DNA of 64,000 nt from FEN-1219 sp036563665 (GCA_036563665.1 DATCLY010000036.1:156546-220545); one strand, 5' to 3'; positions 32,190 to 42,072 are shown, counted from the first letter of the stretch. Numbers and translations are program-made. The notes: generated by a model from the letters alone, not told the origin.

Positions 32190-34373
32190 CTAGAACTCCT
32201 TCACGAAGTCCACGCCCCAGCGCCGGGGCGGGGCCTTCCAGAGGAACCCGCCGGGCGAGAACTCCGCGTTGTACGCCACGTCGTTGAAATTGCGCTGCCA
32301 GGCCGTGACCGACCAGGAATCGCCCTGGAGGCCGATGCGCCAGTCGAGCAGGTTGACGGGCTCGCGAACCGTGATGTTGCCCGGGTCCCACCACGTGTCG
32401 CCCAGGCGCTGGTAGTCGCTACGCACGAACAGCTCGAGGCCCGAGTCTCCCAGCGGCCGACGGTACTGCACGCCCAGGTTGATCGTGTCTTCCGTCACGA
32501 GCGGCGCCTGGTTGCCGACGTCGGCGGCGCGGGTGGCCTCCTTGATCTCGCTGTCGGTGTACCCGTAGCCGAAGAACACGTCCCAGTTGCTGCCCAGGCG
32601 CGCCCTCACGTCGAGCTCCAGGCCCTGGTAGTCCACGCGCTTGAGGCTGCCCAGGTTCTGCGTCGAGCTCGTGGGCAGGAACACGAAGAAATAGGAGCCT
32701 TCCGCCTCGGTATCGAACACGCTGAAGTTCAGCGCCACGCGCCCGTCGGCGAGCTGGCTCTTGAGGCCGAGCTCGAAGGTATCGGCCACTTCCGCGTCGA
32801 AGAGATCGACGACGCCGAGCTCCTGCGCGACCGGATCCGAGCCGACGCCGGTCTGATTGAACCCGCCGCTGCGGAAGCCGCGTCCCCAGCTGCCATAGAG
32901 CGTCAGGTCATCGGAGGGCTGATAGCGCAGCGTGATGCGCGGCTGCAGCTCGTCCCAGGTCTTCTTGCGGACCTCGCCCGTGCTGGCGTCGGGCGTCGGC
33001 AGGAACGGCGTGGGGGTGAGCGTGGTGTTCTCGCGGGTGTCCTCGTCGTAGCGCAGCGCGATCGAGAGCTCGGTCCGCTCGCTCAGGTCGGTCGCGATCT
33101 CGCCGAAGACCGCCCACGCGAAGTTGTCCTGCTCGTCCGCGAGGAACGTCGTCTGGAAGCTGTCCGGGAACGACGCCTGGTCGAACGGGAAGTTGCCGCG
33201 CGGCGTGCGGTAGACCGGGAAGGCACCGAGGCCGCGATCGACGATGTTGCCCGTGGAGATGAAGCGATCCGTCTGGATGAAATAGGTGCCGGCGATCCAG
33301 CGGACCCGCGCGTCCTGGCGCGACGTCCAGCGCAGCTCCTGGCTGATCGTCTCCACGTCGAGGAACTGGCTTTGCGCCAGATCGTCGCCGAAGAGCATGA
33401 AGAACAGCGACTCCTCGATCGGCTTCATGTCGAACTGGTCGCCCGTCAGGATCTCCTCGATGGAGTCGAACGAGGTGATCGACGTGAACGTGCCGTAGTC
33501 CGCCTCGTAATCCACCTTGAACGAGAGCTGCGAGAGGTCGCGGTCGTTGATGCCGGGGTTGTTCACGCGGATGGGGATGTTCGTCTCGTTCGCGTCGTTG
33601 CCGTTCACGAAGTAGAGCGCCTGCGTCTCCACCTTCGAGTAGTACACGCGGCCGTCCCACCGGAGCCGGTCGCTCGGCTCGCCGATGAGCCGCAGGCGAA
33701 CGGAGGTGTCCTTGAACGGGTCGGGCTCGTCCTCGAGATACGTGTTCCAGAGATAGCCGTCGGTGTCGAAATACGAGAAGTTCGCCTGATACTTGAGCGT
33801 GTCCGAGCCCCCGAGCGGGCCGCCGCCCAGGAATTGCGCCCGCATGCCGGGGCCGGAGTCGTAGCCCACCCGCGCGCGGCCCTCGAACTCGTCGCCGGGC
33901 TCCTTGGTGGTGATGACGATCGCGCCGCCGATGGCGTTGCGCCCGTAGACCGCGCCCTGCGCGCCCTTGAGCACCTCGATCTGCTGGACGTCGAAGAGCT
34001 CCTGCGTGAACTGCGCCGGGTTCGACATCAGCACCCCGTCGACGAGCACGGCCACCGACGGCTCGCTGTTGCGCGCCTGCGAGATGCCGCGAACGGTGAT
34101 GAAAGCCGTGCCTTGATTCTGCGTTTCGACGAGCGTGACGTTGGGCGTCAGCGAGATGAAGTCTCGCGGGCGCTCGATGCCGGCCGAGCGAATGTCGTCT
34201 TCGCTGAAGGCCGTGATGGTGACCGGCACGTCCTGGAAGGACTCGGCGCGCCGGCGCGCCGTGACGGTGATTTCCTCGAGCCCGACGTCTTGGGCCGACG
34301 CGAGATCGTGGGCGGCCATGGACGCCGCGCCGAGCAGCACAGGAACGACAGCAGATTGGCCGAGTGACTTCAC
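32190..34373 (-). CDS. TonB-dependent outer-membrane receptor
   Basis: The 727-residue protein has a signal peptide (about 1-28, ending ASA-Q), a region resembling a TonB box (LEEITVTARRR), the plug domain (VPVTITAFSEDDIRSAGIERPRDFISLTPN, VEVLKGAQGAVYGRNAIGGAI-like motif) and a 22-strand barrel ending in aromatic VDFVKEF. This subgroup (iron-complex outer-membrane recepter in annotation) imports diverse scarce nutrients. The GTG start has GGAGAGAAGAAG upstream. A MalT-like regulator just upstream may control it; the ligand is unknown. Confidence 0.9.
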   Translation of the reverse strand: MKSLGQSAVVPVLLGAASMAAHDLASAQDVGLEEITVTARRRAESFQDVPVTITAFSEDDIRSAGIERPRDFISLTPNVTLVETQNQGTAFITVRGISQARNSEPSVAVLVDGVLMSNPAQFTQELFDVQQIEVLKGAQGAVYGRNAIGGAIVITTKEPGDEFEGRARVGYDSGPGMRAQFLGGGPLGGSDTLKYQANFSYFDTDGYLWNTYLEDEPDPFKDTSVRLRLIGEPSDRLRWDGRVYYSKVETQALYFVNGNDANETNIPIRVNNPGINDRDLSQLSFKVDYEADYGTFTSITSFDSIEEILTGDQFDMKPIEESLFFMLFGDDLAQSQFLDVETISQELRWTSRQDARVRWIAGTYFIQTDRFISTGNIVDRGLGAFPVYRTPRGNFPFDQASFPDSFQTTFLADEQDNFAWAVFGEIATDLSERTELSIALRYDEDTRENTTLTPTPFLPTPDASTGEVRKKTWDELQPRITLRYQPSDDLTLYGSWGRGFRSGGFNQTGVGSDPVAQELGVVDLFDAEVADTFELGLKSQLADGRVALNFSVFDTEAEGSYFFVFLPTSSTQNLGSLKRVDYQGLELDVRARLGSNWDVFFGYGYTDSEIKEATRAADVGNQAPLVTEDTINLGVQYRRPLGDSGLELFVRSDYQRLGDTWWDPGNITVREPVNLLDWRIGLQGDSWSVTAWQRNFNDVAYNAEFSPGGFLWKAPPRRWGVDFVKEF

Positions 34374-34472
34374 GTCTTCTTCTCTCCGGGAACGACCGGC
34401 ACCGGTAGCCGGCGCTCCGCGGAGGGTCGCCGAAAAGGGGGTGAGTACGCCTCCCTTTCGGGCTGTGCGGAA

Positions 34473-34489
34473 TCACCCGATTCGGGTGA
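34473..34489 (-). other. 17-bp palindrome on the regulator stop codon, upstream of the TonB receptor
   Basis: TCACCCGA and TCGGGTGA are exact complements around a single base. The regulator's TGA is inside the palindrome, 100 bases before the receptor start. It could be an operator for the LuxR-type regulator or an RNA hairpin (6-bp stem, 5-base loop) ending the regulator mRNA. Confidence 0.45.
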
Positions 34490-37223
34490 GGGAGCGCTGC
34501 CGGCGGGGCTCGGCGCGAGGCGCCCGCGGAGGGGCGACGCCGCCTGCCGCCCTCTTGCCCGCGTTCGCGAGCGTGTACCCGGAAGGGGCGAGCAGCGCCA
34601 GCGCGCGCGCCCGGCCGACGGCTTCGCTGCGCCCGTGGGCGTTCAGCTTCGCGTACAGGTGCCGGACGTGCGTCTTGACGGTGTTCGTGGACACGCCGAG
34701 CTCGCCCGCGATTTCCCGGAGCGAGAGGTTGGTCGGCAGGTAACGCAGCACGCGGATCTCGCTCTCCGTGAGCGGCTCGTGCGGATGCCCGGGCCCGCCC
34801 CGGCGGGCGGCCTTGGCCGCGGCGCGCAGATCCAATATGTGCGCCACCAAGGCGGCGTGGGCGGTGCCGGATCTTTGTTGACGCTCGAGCAGCGCCGACA
34901 CGGGGTGCAGCAGGAACGGCCAGAGCATCCCGTCGGGCTCCGCGAGGTGCAGCGCTTGCTCGAGGGCGCGCCCGGCGCCGGCGGAGTCGCCGAGCCGTTC
35001 CCGTGCGAGCGCCTCGAGCAGGAAGGCGTGCAGGCCGTCCCACGCCATGTTCACGACTGGAACGGACCCATCGAGCACGGGCGCGAGCGCGGCCGTGGCC
35101 GCGCGGGCATCGCCCTCGAGCAGGTGCACCCAGGCGAGCGCGACCCGCATCTGCGCGTCGTCGCGCGCGCGCTCGTCGAGCTGCGCGAAGGCTTGCGCCA
35201 CGCGCTCGGTCTCGCCGAGCCATGCCCGGATCGGCAGCTCGAGCGCGGCGATCATCGTGGGCCACATCTGTCCTTGCCCGAGGCTCGTCCTGAGCCGCTC
35301 CGCCGCTTCGAAGGCGCGCAGCGCCTCCTTGCGGCGGCCGCGCAGGAGCTCGAGCAGCCCGCGACTCTGGTGATGGAACATGGCGACGGCCGGCTCCACC
35401 TCCGGGCGCAGCACGCGCTCGGCGCGGGCGAGCAAGGTTTCCGCCTCCTCGAGCCGTCCGCGCCACACCATGGGGCCGGCCAGCGCCTCGTAGGCGAGCG
35501 CGACGACCGGCTCGTCCGTCCAGCCGTGCCTGCGCGCGAGCTCGATCGCTTCGCGCGCGCGCTCCACGCCCAACGCCAGGGAGCGGAAATTCTCGGCGGC
35601 GGCAAGGTGCGCGAGGCCGTTCAGCTCGAGGAACGGCCGCTCGATCCGGCGGGCGAGGGCGATGCCCTGCTCGAGGTGCTGCTTCGCTTCGTCGATGCGC
35701 AGCGCGTTGAACTCGGCCGCGCCCAGGCTGATCAGGGCCAGCGCGCGTAGATCCTCACCGAGCCCGAGCGGTGCGGCAGCCGGCGTCGGCGGGGGCGCGA
35801 GCACTCGCTGCGCTTCTTCGATCGCGGCCGGAAGGTCGCTGCGCTGGCGCGCGAGCGACAGGCGCAGCGCGGCGAGGATCACCTCGAAGCGCTTGCGGCG
35901 CTCCTCCGGCACCGAAGCGGCCTCCTGCGTCGCGAGCAGCAGGTGCCGCTCCGCTTCCTCGAGCGAGCCGCGATTCAGCTCGCCCGCGGCGGTGAGCGCG
36001 ATGAGCTCCGCGTTGGCGGCCACGATGCCGGGCGGAAAGCGGCTCAGCAGGTCGTGGGCGGTGGCGGCATGGCCGTCGAGCACGAGCTCGAACCAGTGGT
36101 CCGAGAGCAGGCGCGCGGCCCGGTCCCAATCGTCGGCCGCCTGCGCATGGCGCACGGCTTCGATCGGCTGCCCATGGCTCGCGTACCACGTGGCGGCGGT
36201 GGAGTGCAGCCGGGCGAGCTCGTTGGGCGCCGTGCGGCGCAACTCGACGCGCAGGAAGTCGGCGAACAGGTGGTGGTAGCGGAACCAGGTGCGACCGGGA
36301 TCGATCGCTACCACGAAGGCGTTCGCGTCCTCGAGCTGCTGCAGGATCCGCTCGCCGCCCGAGCCGCCCGTGAGGAGGTCCGCCAGCGGGCCGCTCACGC
36401 GGTCGAGGATGGAGGTGCGCAGCAGCAGCCGCCGCACGTCGTCCGGCTGGCGGTCGAGCACTTCCGCGAGGAGGTACTCGGCGACGGTGCGCTCGCTGCC
36501 CGAGAAGTCGGCGGCGAACCGCTCGGGGTCGGCGTGCCGCACGAGCGACAACGCCGCGAGGCGCAGGCCCGCCGCCCAGCCTTCGGTCTTTGCCACGAGC
36601 CGCTCGAGCGCGGCGTCCGAGAGCGCCACGCCGCAGCCGGCCATGAGCGCGCGGGCCTCCTCGAGCGTGAACCGCAGATCGTCGCGGCGAATCTCGGTGA
36701 GCTCCCCTTCGAGGCGCAGCCGGTGCAGGCCGAGCCGCAGGTCATGCCGGGTGGACAACACGAACCGCATGGTGTCGGGCGCCCGCAAGAGCAGCAGCTC
36801 GAGCTGGCGCAACGTCTCGTCGCTCCGAACCTCGTGCAGGTCGTCGAGCACGAGCCACAGCGGCTCGGCGGACGCGGACAGGTCCTCGAGGAGCCGCTCG
36901 ACCAGCGCCCAGCCGTCGAAGGAAGGCGCCGGCGTGAGCACGCGCACCAGGGCCGCTCCGGGCGTCGTCTTGCGCAACGCGTCGACGATGCGGGCCCAGA
37001 ACTGCTGCGCGTCGTGTTGTGCGCGCGGCACCGAGACCCAGGCCACGCGCTCGGTGAGACCCGCCTCGGCCACCCAGGCGCGCAGCACCGAAGTCTTACC
37101 GCTTCCGGCCGGCGCCGAGACTACCGTGACGCGAGCCGCGCCCTGCAGCAGCTCGAAAAGTGCCGGACGTGCGACGAAGCCGGCCCCGCCGGCGTGGCGC
37201 GCGGCAGAAAAAACGACTGCCAT
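34473..37223 (-). CDS. LuxR-family ATP-dependent regulator (MalT-like, LAL type)
   Basis: The 916-residue protein has an N-terminal STAND ATPase with Walker A SAPAGSGKTS (about residues 35-45) and Walker B WLVLDDLHEV, a long middle region of TPR-like helices, and a C-terminal LuxR HTH (LTESEIRVLRYLPTNLSLREIAGELGVSTNTVKTHVRHLYAKL). MalT-type proteins bind an inducer, oligomerise with ATP and activate nearby promoters. The TonB receptor downstream on the same strand is the natural target. The ATG at 37223 is preferred to one at 37262. Confidence 0.9.
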   Translation of the reverse strand: MAVVFSAARHAGGAGFVARPALFELLQGAARVTVVSAPAGSGKTSVLRAWVAEAGLTERVAWVSVPRAQHDAQQFWARIVDALRKTTPGAALVRVLTPAPSFDGWALVERLLEDLSASAEPLWLVLDDLHEVRSDETLRQLELLLLRAPDTMRFVLSTRHDLRLGLHRLRLEGELTEIRRDDLRFTLEEARALMAGCGVALSDAALERLVAKTEGWAAGLRLAALSLVRHADPERFAADFSGSERTVAEYLLAEVLDRQPDDVRRLLLRTSILDRVSGPLADLLTGGSGGERILQQLEDANAFVVAIDPGRTWFRYHHLFADFLRVELRRTAPNELARLHSTAATWYASHGQPIEAVRHAQAADDWDRAARLLSDHWFELVLDGHAATAHDLLSRFPPGIVAANAELIALTAAGELNRGSLEEAERHLLLATQEAASVPEERRKRFEVILAALRLSLARQRSDLPAAIEEAQRVLAPPPTPAAAPLGLGEDLRALALISLGAAEFNALRIDEAKQHLEQGIALARRIERPFLELNGLAHLAAAENFRSLALGVERAREAIELARRHGWTDEPVVALAYEALAGPMVWRGRLEEAETLLARAERVLRPEVEPAVAMFHHQSRGLLELLRGRRKEALRAFEAAERLRTSLGQGQMWPTMIAALELPIRAWLGETERVAQAFAQLDERARDDAQMRVALAWVHLLEGDARAATAALAPVLDGSVPVVNMAWDGLHAFLLEALARERLGDSAGAGRALEQALHLAEPDGMLWPFLLHPVSALLERQQRSGTAHAALVAHILDLRAAAKAARRGGPGHPHEPLTESEIRVLRYLPTNLSLREIAGELGVSTNTVKTHVRHLYAKLNAHGRSEAVGRARALALLAPSGYTLANAGKRAAGGVAPPRAPRAEPRRQRSLTRIG

Positions 37224-37268
37224 GACGCGGCTATGTTCGCACGCGCGTGGGGCGGGTGCCATCGGCCG

Positions 37269-38795
37269 CTACGATGCGGCGCCGGCCTCCCGGCAGCGAT
37301 CGCAGGTGCCGCAGCGCGGCGGGTCCTGCTCGCCGAAATAGCGGCGCAGGAAGACGCTGCGGCACTCGCGGCTCTCGGCGTAATCGCGCACGGCCGCGAG
37401 GCGCCGCTCGTCGGCGAGCCGCTCGACGTCGAGCCGGCGCGCGAGATCCTCGGCGCCCGCCGCGAACTCCTCCGGTCCCGCCTTGATCCGCCACTCCCTG
37501 GCGGCCGTCTGCTCGACGAGGCCGATCTCCTCGAGGCGGGCGCACAGCGAGCGCGCGGCCGTCGCGGGCACCGCGGCGGAGTCGGCGAGATCCGCCACGT
37601 TCACCGTGCGCCGCTCGTTTGCCCAAGCCTGCAGCGCCGCCGCCACGCGCCGCAGCTGATCCTGTCGGGGACGGCTTTCGGCGAGCAGATAGCGCTGCAC
37701 CTCGAGGTCGGCCGGGTCGAAGAGCAGCACGCAGCTGCACGGCCGCCCATCCCGCCCGCCGCGTCCGGACTCCTGCACGTATTGCTCGAGCGACGACGGC
37801 GCCTGGTAGTGGAGCACGTAGCGAATGTTGGGCTTGTCGATGCCCATGCCGAACGCGCTCGTCGCGACCATCACGGTGCGTTTCTTGGGACGCATGAAGC
37901 GCGCCTGCGCGTCCGCGCGGTCGGCCTTGCGCATCTTGCCGTGATAGCGGTGGGCCGGGATGCGCGCACGCTCGAGGGCGCCGAACACGCGGTCCACGTC
38001 GACGGTGGTGGCGCAGTAGACGATTCCCGGCCGCCGCAAGCGCCGCAGCAACCGTCCGGCGGCGGCGAGCTTCGCGCTGCCCTGCGCGATGCGGACGGCG
38101 AAGCGCAGATTCCTGCGGTGCGGCGGCGCGACCACGAGCGCCGGCTGCCGCATGGCGAGGCGCGCCACGATGTCGTCGCGCACGCGCGGCGTGGCCGTCG
38201 CGGTCAGCGCCAGCGCCTGCGGGTTGCCGAGCCGCTCGCGGTGCCGGGCGAGGCGCAAGTAGGCGGGGCGGAAGTCGTGTCCCCATTCGGAGATGCAGTG
38301 GGCCTCGTCGACGGCGAGCAGCGCGGGACGCGCCGCGGCGATCTGCTCCCCCACGGTCGCCGACTCGAGCGTCTCGGGCGTGGTCAGCACGACGAGCGGT
38401 CCGCCTTGCACGAGCCGCGCGAGCGCCGCGCGGCGCTCGGCCGCGCGCAGGCTGCTGTCGAGGCGAATCACGGGCAGACCGCGCTGCGCGAGCGCCTGCT
38501 CCTGATCGGCCATGAGCGCGATGAGCGGCGAGACGACGACCGTCGGCCGCTCGAGCAGCAATGCGGCGGTCTGATACAGGAGCGACTTCCCGTAGCCGGT
38601 CGGCAGCACGACGAGGGTGTCCTGCCCCCCGACGATGGCGCGCAGCGCCCGCTCTTGCTCCGGCCTGAGCCGCCCAACGCCGAGCTGCTCGCGGGCGATC
38701 TGCCGGGCGCGGGCGAGGGGATCGGCCGGCCGCTTGCGGCGGCCGCGACGCCGTCGGCGCCGCCGCGCGCCGGTGGCCGCGGGAGGGTCGCTCAC
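37269..38795 (-). CDS. RecQ-family ATP-dependent DNA helicase (short form)
   Basis: The 508-residue protein has helicase motif I LPTGYGKSLLYQ, DEAHC box in LLAVDEAHCISEWGHDFRP, motif III LTATATPRVRDDI, and motif VI QESGRGGRDGRP. The RecQ zinc-binding region ends in CGTCDRC. There is no HRDC domain, and the N-terminus is very basic (RRRRRRGRRKR). It unwinds DNA 3' to 5' in repair. The GTG start overlaps the upstream gene's stop (GTGA), so the unusual pair with a secreted NTF2-like protein is translationally coupled. Confidence 0.9.
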   Translation of the reverse strand: MSDPPAATGARRRRRRRGRRKRPADPLARARQIAREQLGVGRLRPEQERALRAIVGGQDTLVVLPTGYGKSLLYQTAALLLERPTVVVSPLIALMADQEQALAQRGLPVIRLDSSLRAAERRAALARLVQGGPLVVLTTPETLESATVGEQIAAARPALLAVDEAHCISEWGHDFRPAYLRLARHRERLGNPQALALTATATPRVRDDIVARLAMRQPALVVAPPHRRNLRFAVRIAQGSAKLAAAGRLLRRLRRPGIVYCATTVDVDRVFGALERARIPAHRYHGKMRKADRADAQARFMRPKKRTVMVATSAFGMGIDKPNIRYVLHYQAPSSLEQYVQESGRGGRDGRPCSCVLLFDPADLEVQRYLLAESRPRQDQLRRVAAALQAWANERRTVNVADLADSAAVPATAARSLCARLEEIGLVEQTAAREWRIKAGPEEFAAGAEDLARRLDVERLADERRLAAVRDYAESRECRSVFLRRYFGEQDPPRCGTCDRCREAGAAS

Positions 38796-39715
38796 CAGCC
38801 GCCGCGGCCCGGTCCCCAGTCCGGCTCCCAGCCCGTCGGCTCGGAATCGGGCAGGTTGAAGAGGACGGCGTGGATTTCCTGGATCAGGCCGGACTTGACC
38901 ACGAAGAACTCGCCGACGAGGCGGTCGTTCGCCGTGACGGGATTGACGGCCTGCCTGCCCTCCTGCAGCCCGAAGCGCACGATCGACAGCACGATGCCGC
39001 GCTCGGTATCGACCACCGGGTAGCGCCGGTCCCAGATGTTGCGGCCGATGAAACGGCCCTCGTCGAAGCCTTGCGCCGCCGACACGTAGCGGCCGTCGCG
39101 CACGAGGCCCGTGGTCTGCAGCCCGTTCTCGAAGCGCTTCACGTCCGGCAGCAGCCTGGCGGGGTGGTAGTGCTCCGTGCCGTTCGTCTGGAACGCGCGC
39201 CAGTAGCTCTCGGCCGTGGCGATCAACCCATAATACGAGTCCTGCTCGGCCGGACGGATCGACTGCTGCAGCACGGGCGACACCTCCGTGAGGTTGTCCG
39301 GTCCCCACAGCCGATCCGCGTCGCCTTCGTTGGCGCGAATGGTTTCCACCTCCGTGATCTGGCCGTTCAGCACCTTGAGCCGCAGCATGAGCATCGTCTT
39401 GCTGCCGTCGTCGTTCAGGACCACGGCTTCGGTGCCGGTGTCGCCGCGGCGCGCGTTCACGATGTCCCAGCGGTAAACGACGCGCTCCGCGCCGTCCCAG
39501 AACGAGTCGGCCAGGGTCATCGTCCGGCCGTTCATCGTGAGCTTGGCGTTGCGAGCGAGCGGCACGGCTCGAGGATCGTTGGCGACGAGCGCCTCGAAAT
39601 ACCGGTCGACGAAGCCGGTCAAGCACGCCCGGTCGCATGCCGTTTGAGCCCGGCCGGCGCCGCCCCAGAGTGCGAGCAGCGCCGCCGCCGCGCCGAGCCA
39701 CGTGGTGAAACGCAT
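38792..39715 (-). CDS. Secreted two-unit NTF2-like protein, paralogue A
   Basis: The 307-residue protein has a signal peptide (about 1-23) and two NTF2-like units. The first starts CDRACLTGFVDRYFEALVANDP and the second includes SYYGLIATAESYWRAFQTNGTEHYHPARLLPDVKRFENG. A paralogue with the same layout lies at 60857-61801. The Cys pair at the mature N-terminus (CDRAC) is shared. AGGGGG precedes the ATG at 39715. Function is unknown; the fold often binds hydrophobic ligands. It is coupled to the helicase gene by a 4-base overlap. Confidence 0.78.
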   Translation of the reverse strand: MRFTTWLGAAAALLALWGGAGRAQTACDRACLTGFVDRYFEALVANDPRAVPLARNAKLTMNGRTMTLADSFWDGAERVVYRWDIVNARRGDTGTEAVVLNDDGSKTMLMLRLKVLNGQITEVETIRANEGDADRLWGPDNLTEVSPVLQQSIRPAEQDSYYGLIATAESYWRAFQTNGTEHYHPARLLPDVKRFENGLQTTGLVRDGRYVSAAQGFDEGRFIGRNIWDRRYPVVDTERGIVLSIVRFGLQEGRQAVNPVTANDRLVGEFFVVKSGLIQEIHAVLFNLPDSEPTGWEPDWGPGRGGW

Positions 39716-39877
39716 GATCAACCCCCTTTGCGCCGTCGAGCGCCGCATTCTTCTCGGCGAGAGACGGTAGCACATCGCCGTGCCGCCAAGTCGCCGTCCG
39801 ATGCGGCCGGGCCGGCCATCCGCGGCCGACGTCGGGCGCTCGCAAGCCGGCGCCGGAGGCGCGCCGGCCGGCGACGA

Positions 39878-41146
39878 TCAGCGGCCGGCCGAGCTCCGGA
39901 GCGGCGCGGGGCCGTGCCCGGCCGGCTGCAGCCCGGCCACCGCCGCGGCGACGTCCGCCCCCGCCGGTCGCTGGAAGAGCCGCAAGCCGAACTCCGGCAC
40001 GATCGCGAGGATGTGATCGAAGACGTCGGACTGGATGTTCTCGTACTCGGCCCACACGACCGTGCTGGTGAAGCAGTAGATCTCGATCGGCAGCCCTTCC
40101 GGACCGGGAGGCAGCTGGCGGACGAGCAGCGTCATCCGGTCGTTGATTCGCGGGTGCGCCTTCAGGTAGTGGAACACGTACGCCCGGAACGTGCCGACGT
40201 TCGTGAGCCGCCTGCGGTTCACGGGCTCGCGGCCTGCCTCGCCGAGACTCGCGTAGTGGCGCTCGAGCTCCTCGGTCTTCGCCGTCACGTAGTCCCTGAG
40301 CAGCGCGAAGCGTTTGAAGTGCTCCGTTTCCCGCTCGTCGAGGAAGCGGATCGAGGCCTGATCGAGATAGATGGCGCGCTTGATGCGCCGCCCGCCCCAC
40401 TCGGACATCCCCCGCCAGTTCTTGAAGGATTCCGAGATCATCTTGTAGGTCGGGATGGTGGTGATGGTCTTGTCCCAGTTCTGCACCTTCACGGTGTGCA
40501 GGCTCACCTCCAGGACGTCGCCGTCGGCGCCGACCTGCGGCATCTCGATCCAGTCGCCCACCCGCACCATGTCGTGCGCGGTGAGCTGCACGCTCGCGAC
40601 CAGGCCGAGCAGCGTGTCCTTGAAGACGAGCATCAGGATCGCGGTCATCGCGCCGAGGCCGCTCAGCAGCAGCAGCGGCGAGCGCTCCATCAGCGTGGCC
40701 ACCACCATCACGCCGCCGAGCACGAAGACCACGAGCTGGAGGACTTGCACGAAGCCCTTCAGGGGCCGCGCGCGGGAAATCGGGTAGGTCTCGTAGATGC
40801 GGTTCGCGGCACCGAGGAGCGCCGAGAGCGCGAGCGTCAGCATCAGCACGACGTAGGCGGACGCGACGTTGCGGATCACGCGCGCCGCCCCCTCGTCGAG
40901 GTCCGGCACGAGGTGGACGCCCGACAGGACGATCAACGCGGGCACGATCTGCGCCAGGCGACCGAGCACGTCGTTGCGGGTGAGCGCGTCGTCCCAGGCC
41001 AGCCGCGTGCGCCGCACCAGCGCCCGCACGGCGCGGAGCAGCAGCCGCCGCACGACGAGATCGGCCGCGAGCGCCACGAGCGCGAGCACGGCGAGCCCGG
41101 CGAGCGGCGGCAGCAGCGGATGGATGTTGCGCAGGGTCTCGACCAT
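39878..41146 (-). CDS. Mechanosensitive channel, MscS family (YbdG/MscM-like)
   Basis: The 422-residue protein has five predicted membrane segments. The pore helix region LMLVFKDTLLGLVASVQLTAHDMVRVGDWIEMPQ leads into the MscS beta domain (VGADGDVLEVSLHTVKVQNWDKTITTIPTYKM) and a cytoplasmic tail. The insert after the beta domain and total length fit the YbdG group, which gates on hypo-osmotic shock. It has its own gene on the minus strand, with no obvious operon partner. Confidence 0.88.
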   Translation of the reverse strand: MVETLRNIHPLLPPLAGLAVLALVALAADLVVRRLLLRAVRALVRRTRLAWDDALTRNDVLGRLAQIVPALIVLSGVHLVPDLDEGAARVIRNVASAYVVLMLTLALSALLGAANRIYETYPISRARPLKGFVQVLQLVVFVLGGVMVVATLMERSPLLLLSGLGAMTAILMLVFKDTLLGLVASVQLTAHDMVRVGDWIEMPQVGADGDVLEVSLHTVKVQNWDKTITTIPTYKMISESFKNWRGMSEWGGRRIKRAIYLDQASIRFLDERETEHFKRFALLRDYVTAKTEELERHYASLGEAGREPVNRRRLTNVGTFRAYVFHYLKAHPRINDRMTLLVRQLPPGPEGLPIEIYCFTSTVVWAEYENIQSDVFDHILAIVPEFGLRLFQRPAGADVAAAVAGLQPAGHGPAPLRSSAGR

Positions 41147-41284
41147 CGCGGGGCGTAGTTTACCCGGTACCGCCGCTGAGGCCTGGAACCGTCCTGCGCG
41201 TGAGATCGTTCGACCGCCTCGGCGGCGAGAGGCCGGCGCTGCGAAGCGTCGGCCGGGGGAGGGGCGCGCTCACGATCGTCGGCG

Positions 41285-42025
41285 TCAGCGGTAGCGCGCG
41301 AGGGCGCCGAGCCATTCGACGACGCCGGCGAAGAACGCCGTGTCGATGATGGCCCAGTGCACGGCCTGCTGCAGCAGGATCCAGCCGGCGCCGATCCACG
41401 TGTGCCTGCCGATCGTGCCGTGGCGGCGCCACTCGTGGACGATGATGGCCAAGGCCATCGCGTCGAGCGTGAGGTACATCGCGACCACCGGGAAGGTCTG
41501 CAGACCGAGCGGCACCATGTACAGGCGATGGATGCCCGGGGGCAGCAGCGGCAGCATCGCGAACAGAATCAGCCGGCGATGGACGTCGGGCCGGCGCGCG
41601 TTGCGGATCGCGAGCGTGAACAGGAGCCCGAAGCCCGTGACCGCCGCGATGCCGAGATAGATGCCATGCGCCGCCCCGCCGCTCGCGCGCGAGGCGCCGA
41701 GGATCGTGATGAGGGCGCCCATGATGATCACGGCGGTCGCGAGCGCGATGCCGAAGAGCCCCAGGCTGCGATGCAGCGACACGTTGCGGACGTTCACGAG
41801 CGTCGCCTGCGCGACGAGCAGCACCATCCAGCTGAAGTAAGTGGCGCCGTGCAAGTGCACCACGGGCGGCGCCGGGGGGAACGTGCCGGCGGCCAGAGGG
41901 TACCAGTAGGTCATGCCGAAGCCGCCGAACACGAAGAACGCCATCAGCAGGACCATCCAGAAATAGAAGGAGCCGCTGAACGTCCTCGCGGCGGTTGCGG
42001 GTTGCGCGGTCACGCTCGTGGCCAT
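41285..42025 (-). CDS. Multi-pass membrane protein of unknown function
   Basis: I do not recognise the family with certainty. The 246-residue protein has about seven membrane segments, with His residues at helix ends (VVHLHGATYFSWMVLL, VSLHRSLGLFG, DVHRRLILFA). His residues paired in this way could bind haem or metal, which is inference. The ATG at 42025 has GGGGGAGT upstream. A 55-residue exported peptide gene lies 47 bases upstream on the same strand. Confidence 0.7.
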   Translation of the reverse strand: MATSVTAQPATAARTFSGSFYFWMVLLMAFFVFGGFGMTYWYPLAAGTFPPAPPVVHLHGATYFSWMVLLVAQATLVNVRNVSLHRSLGLFGIALATAVIIMGALITILGASRASGGAAHGIYLGIAAVTGFGLLFTLAIRNARRPDVHRRLILFAMLPLLPPGIHRLYMVPLGLQTFPVVAMYLTLDAMALAIIVHEWRRHGTIGRHTWIGAGWILLQQAVHWAIIDTAFFAGVVEWLGALARYR

Positions 42026-42072
42026 CGGAAACTCCCCCTCCCGTCGGGCGGCCCCCACCGCGACAGTCTACG

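Noticed and set aside
37269..40400. A 1043-residue helicase
   Set aside because: The first 535 codons are antisense or shifted frames of the NTF2-like and MscS genes; helicase sequence begins at 38795.
40455..40787. Plus-strand frame within the MscS gene
   Set aside because: Antisense shadow with serine/threonine-rich composition and no start signal.
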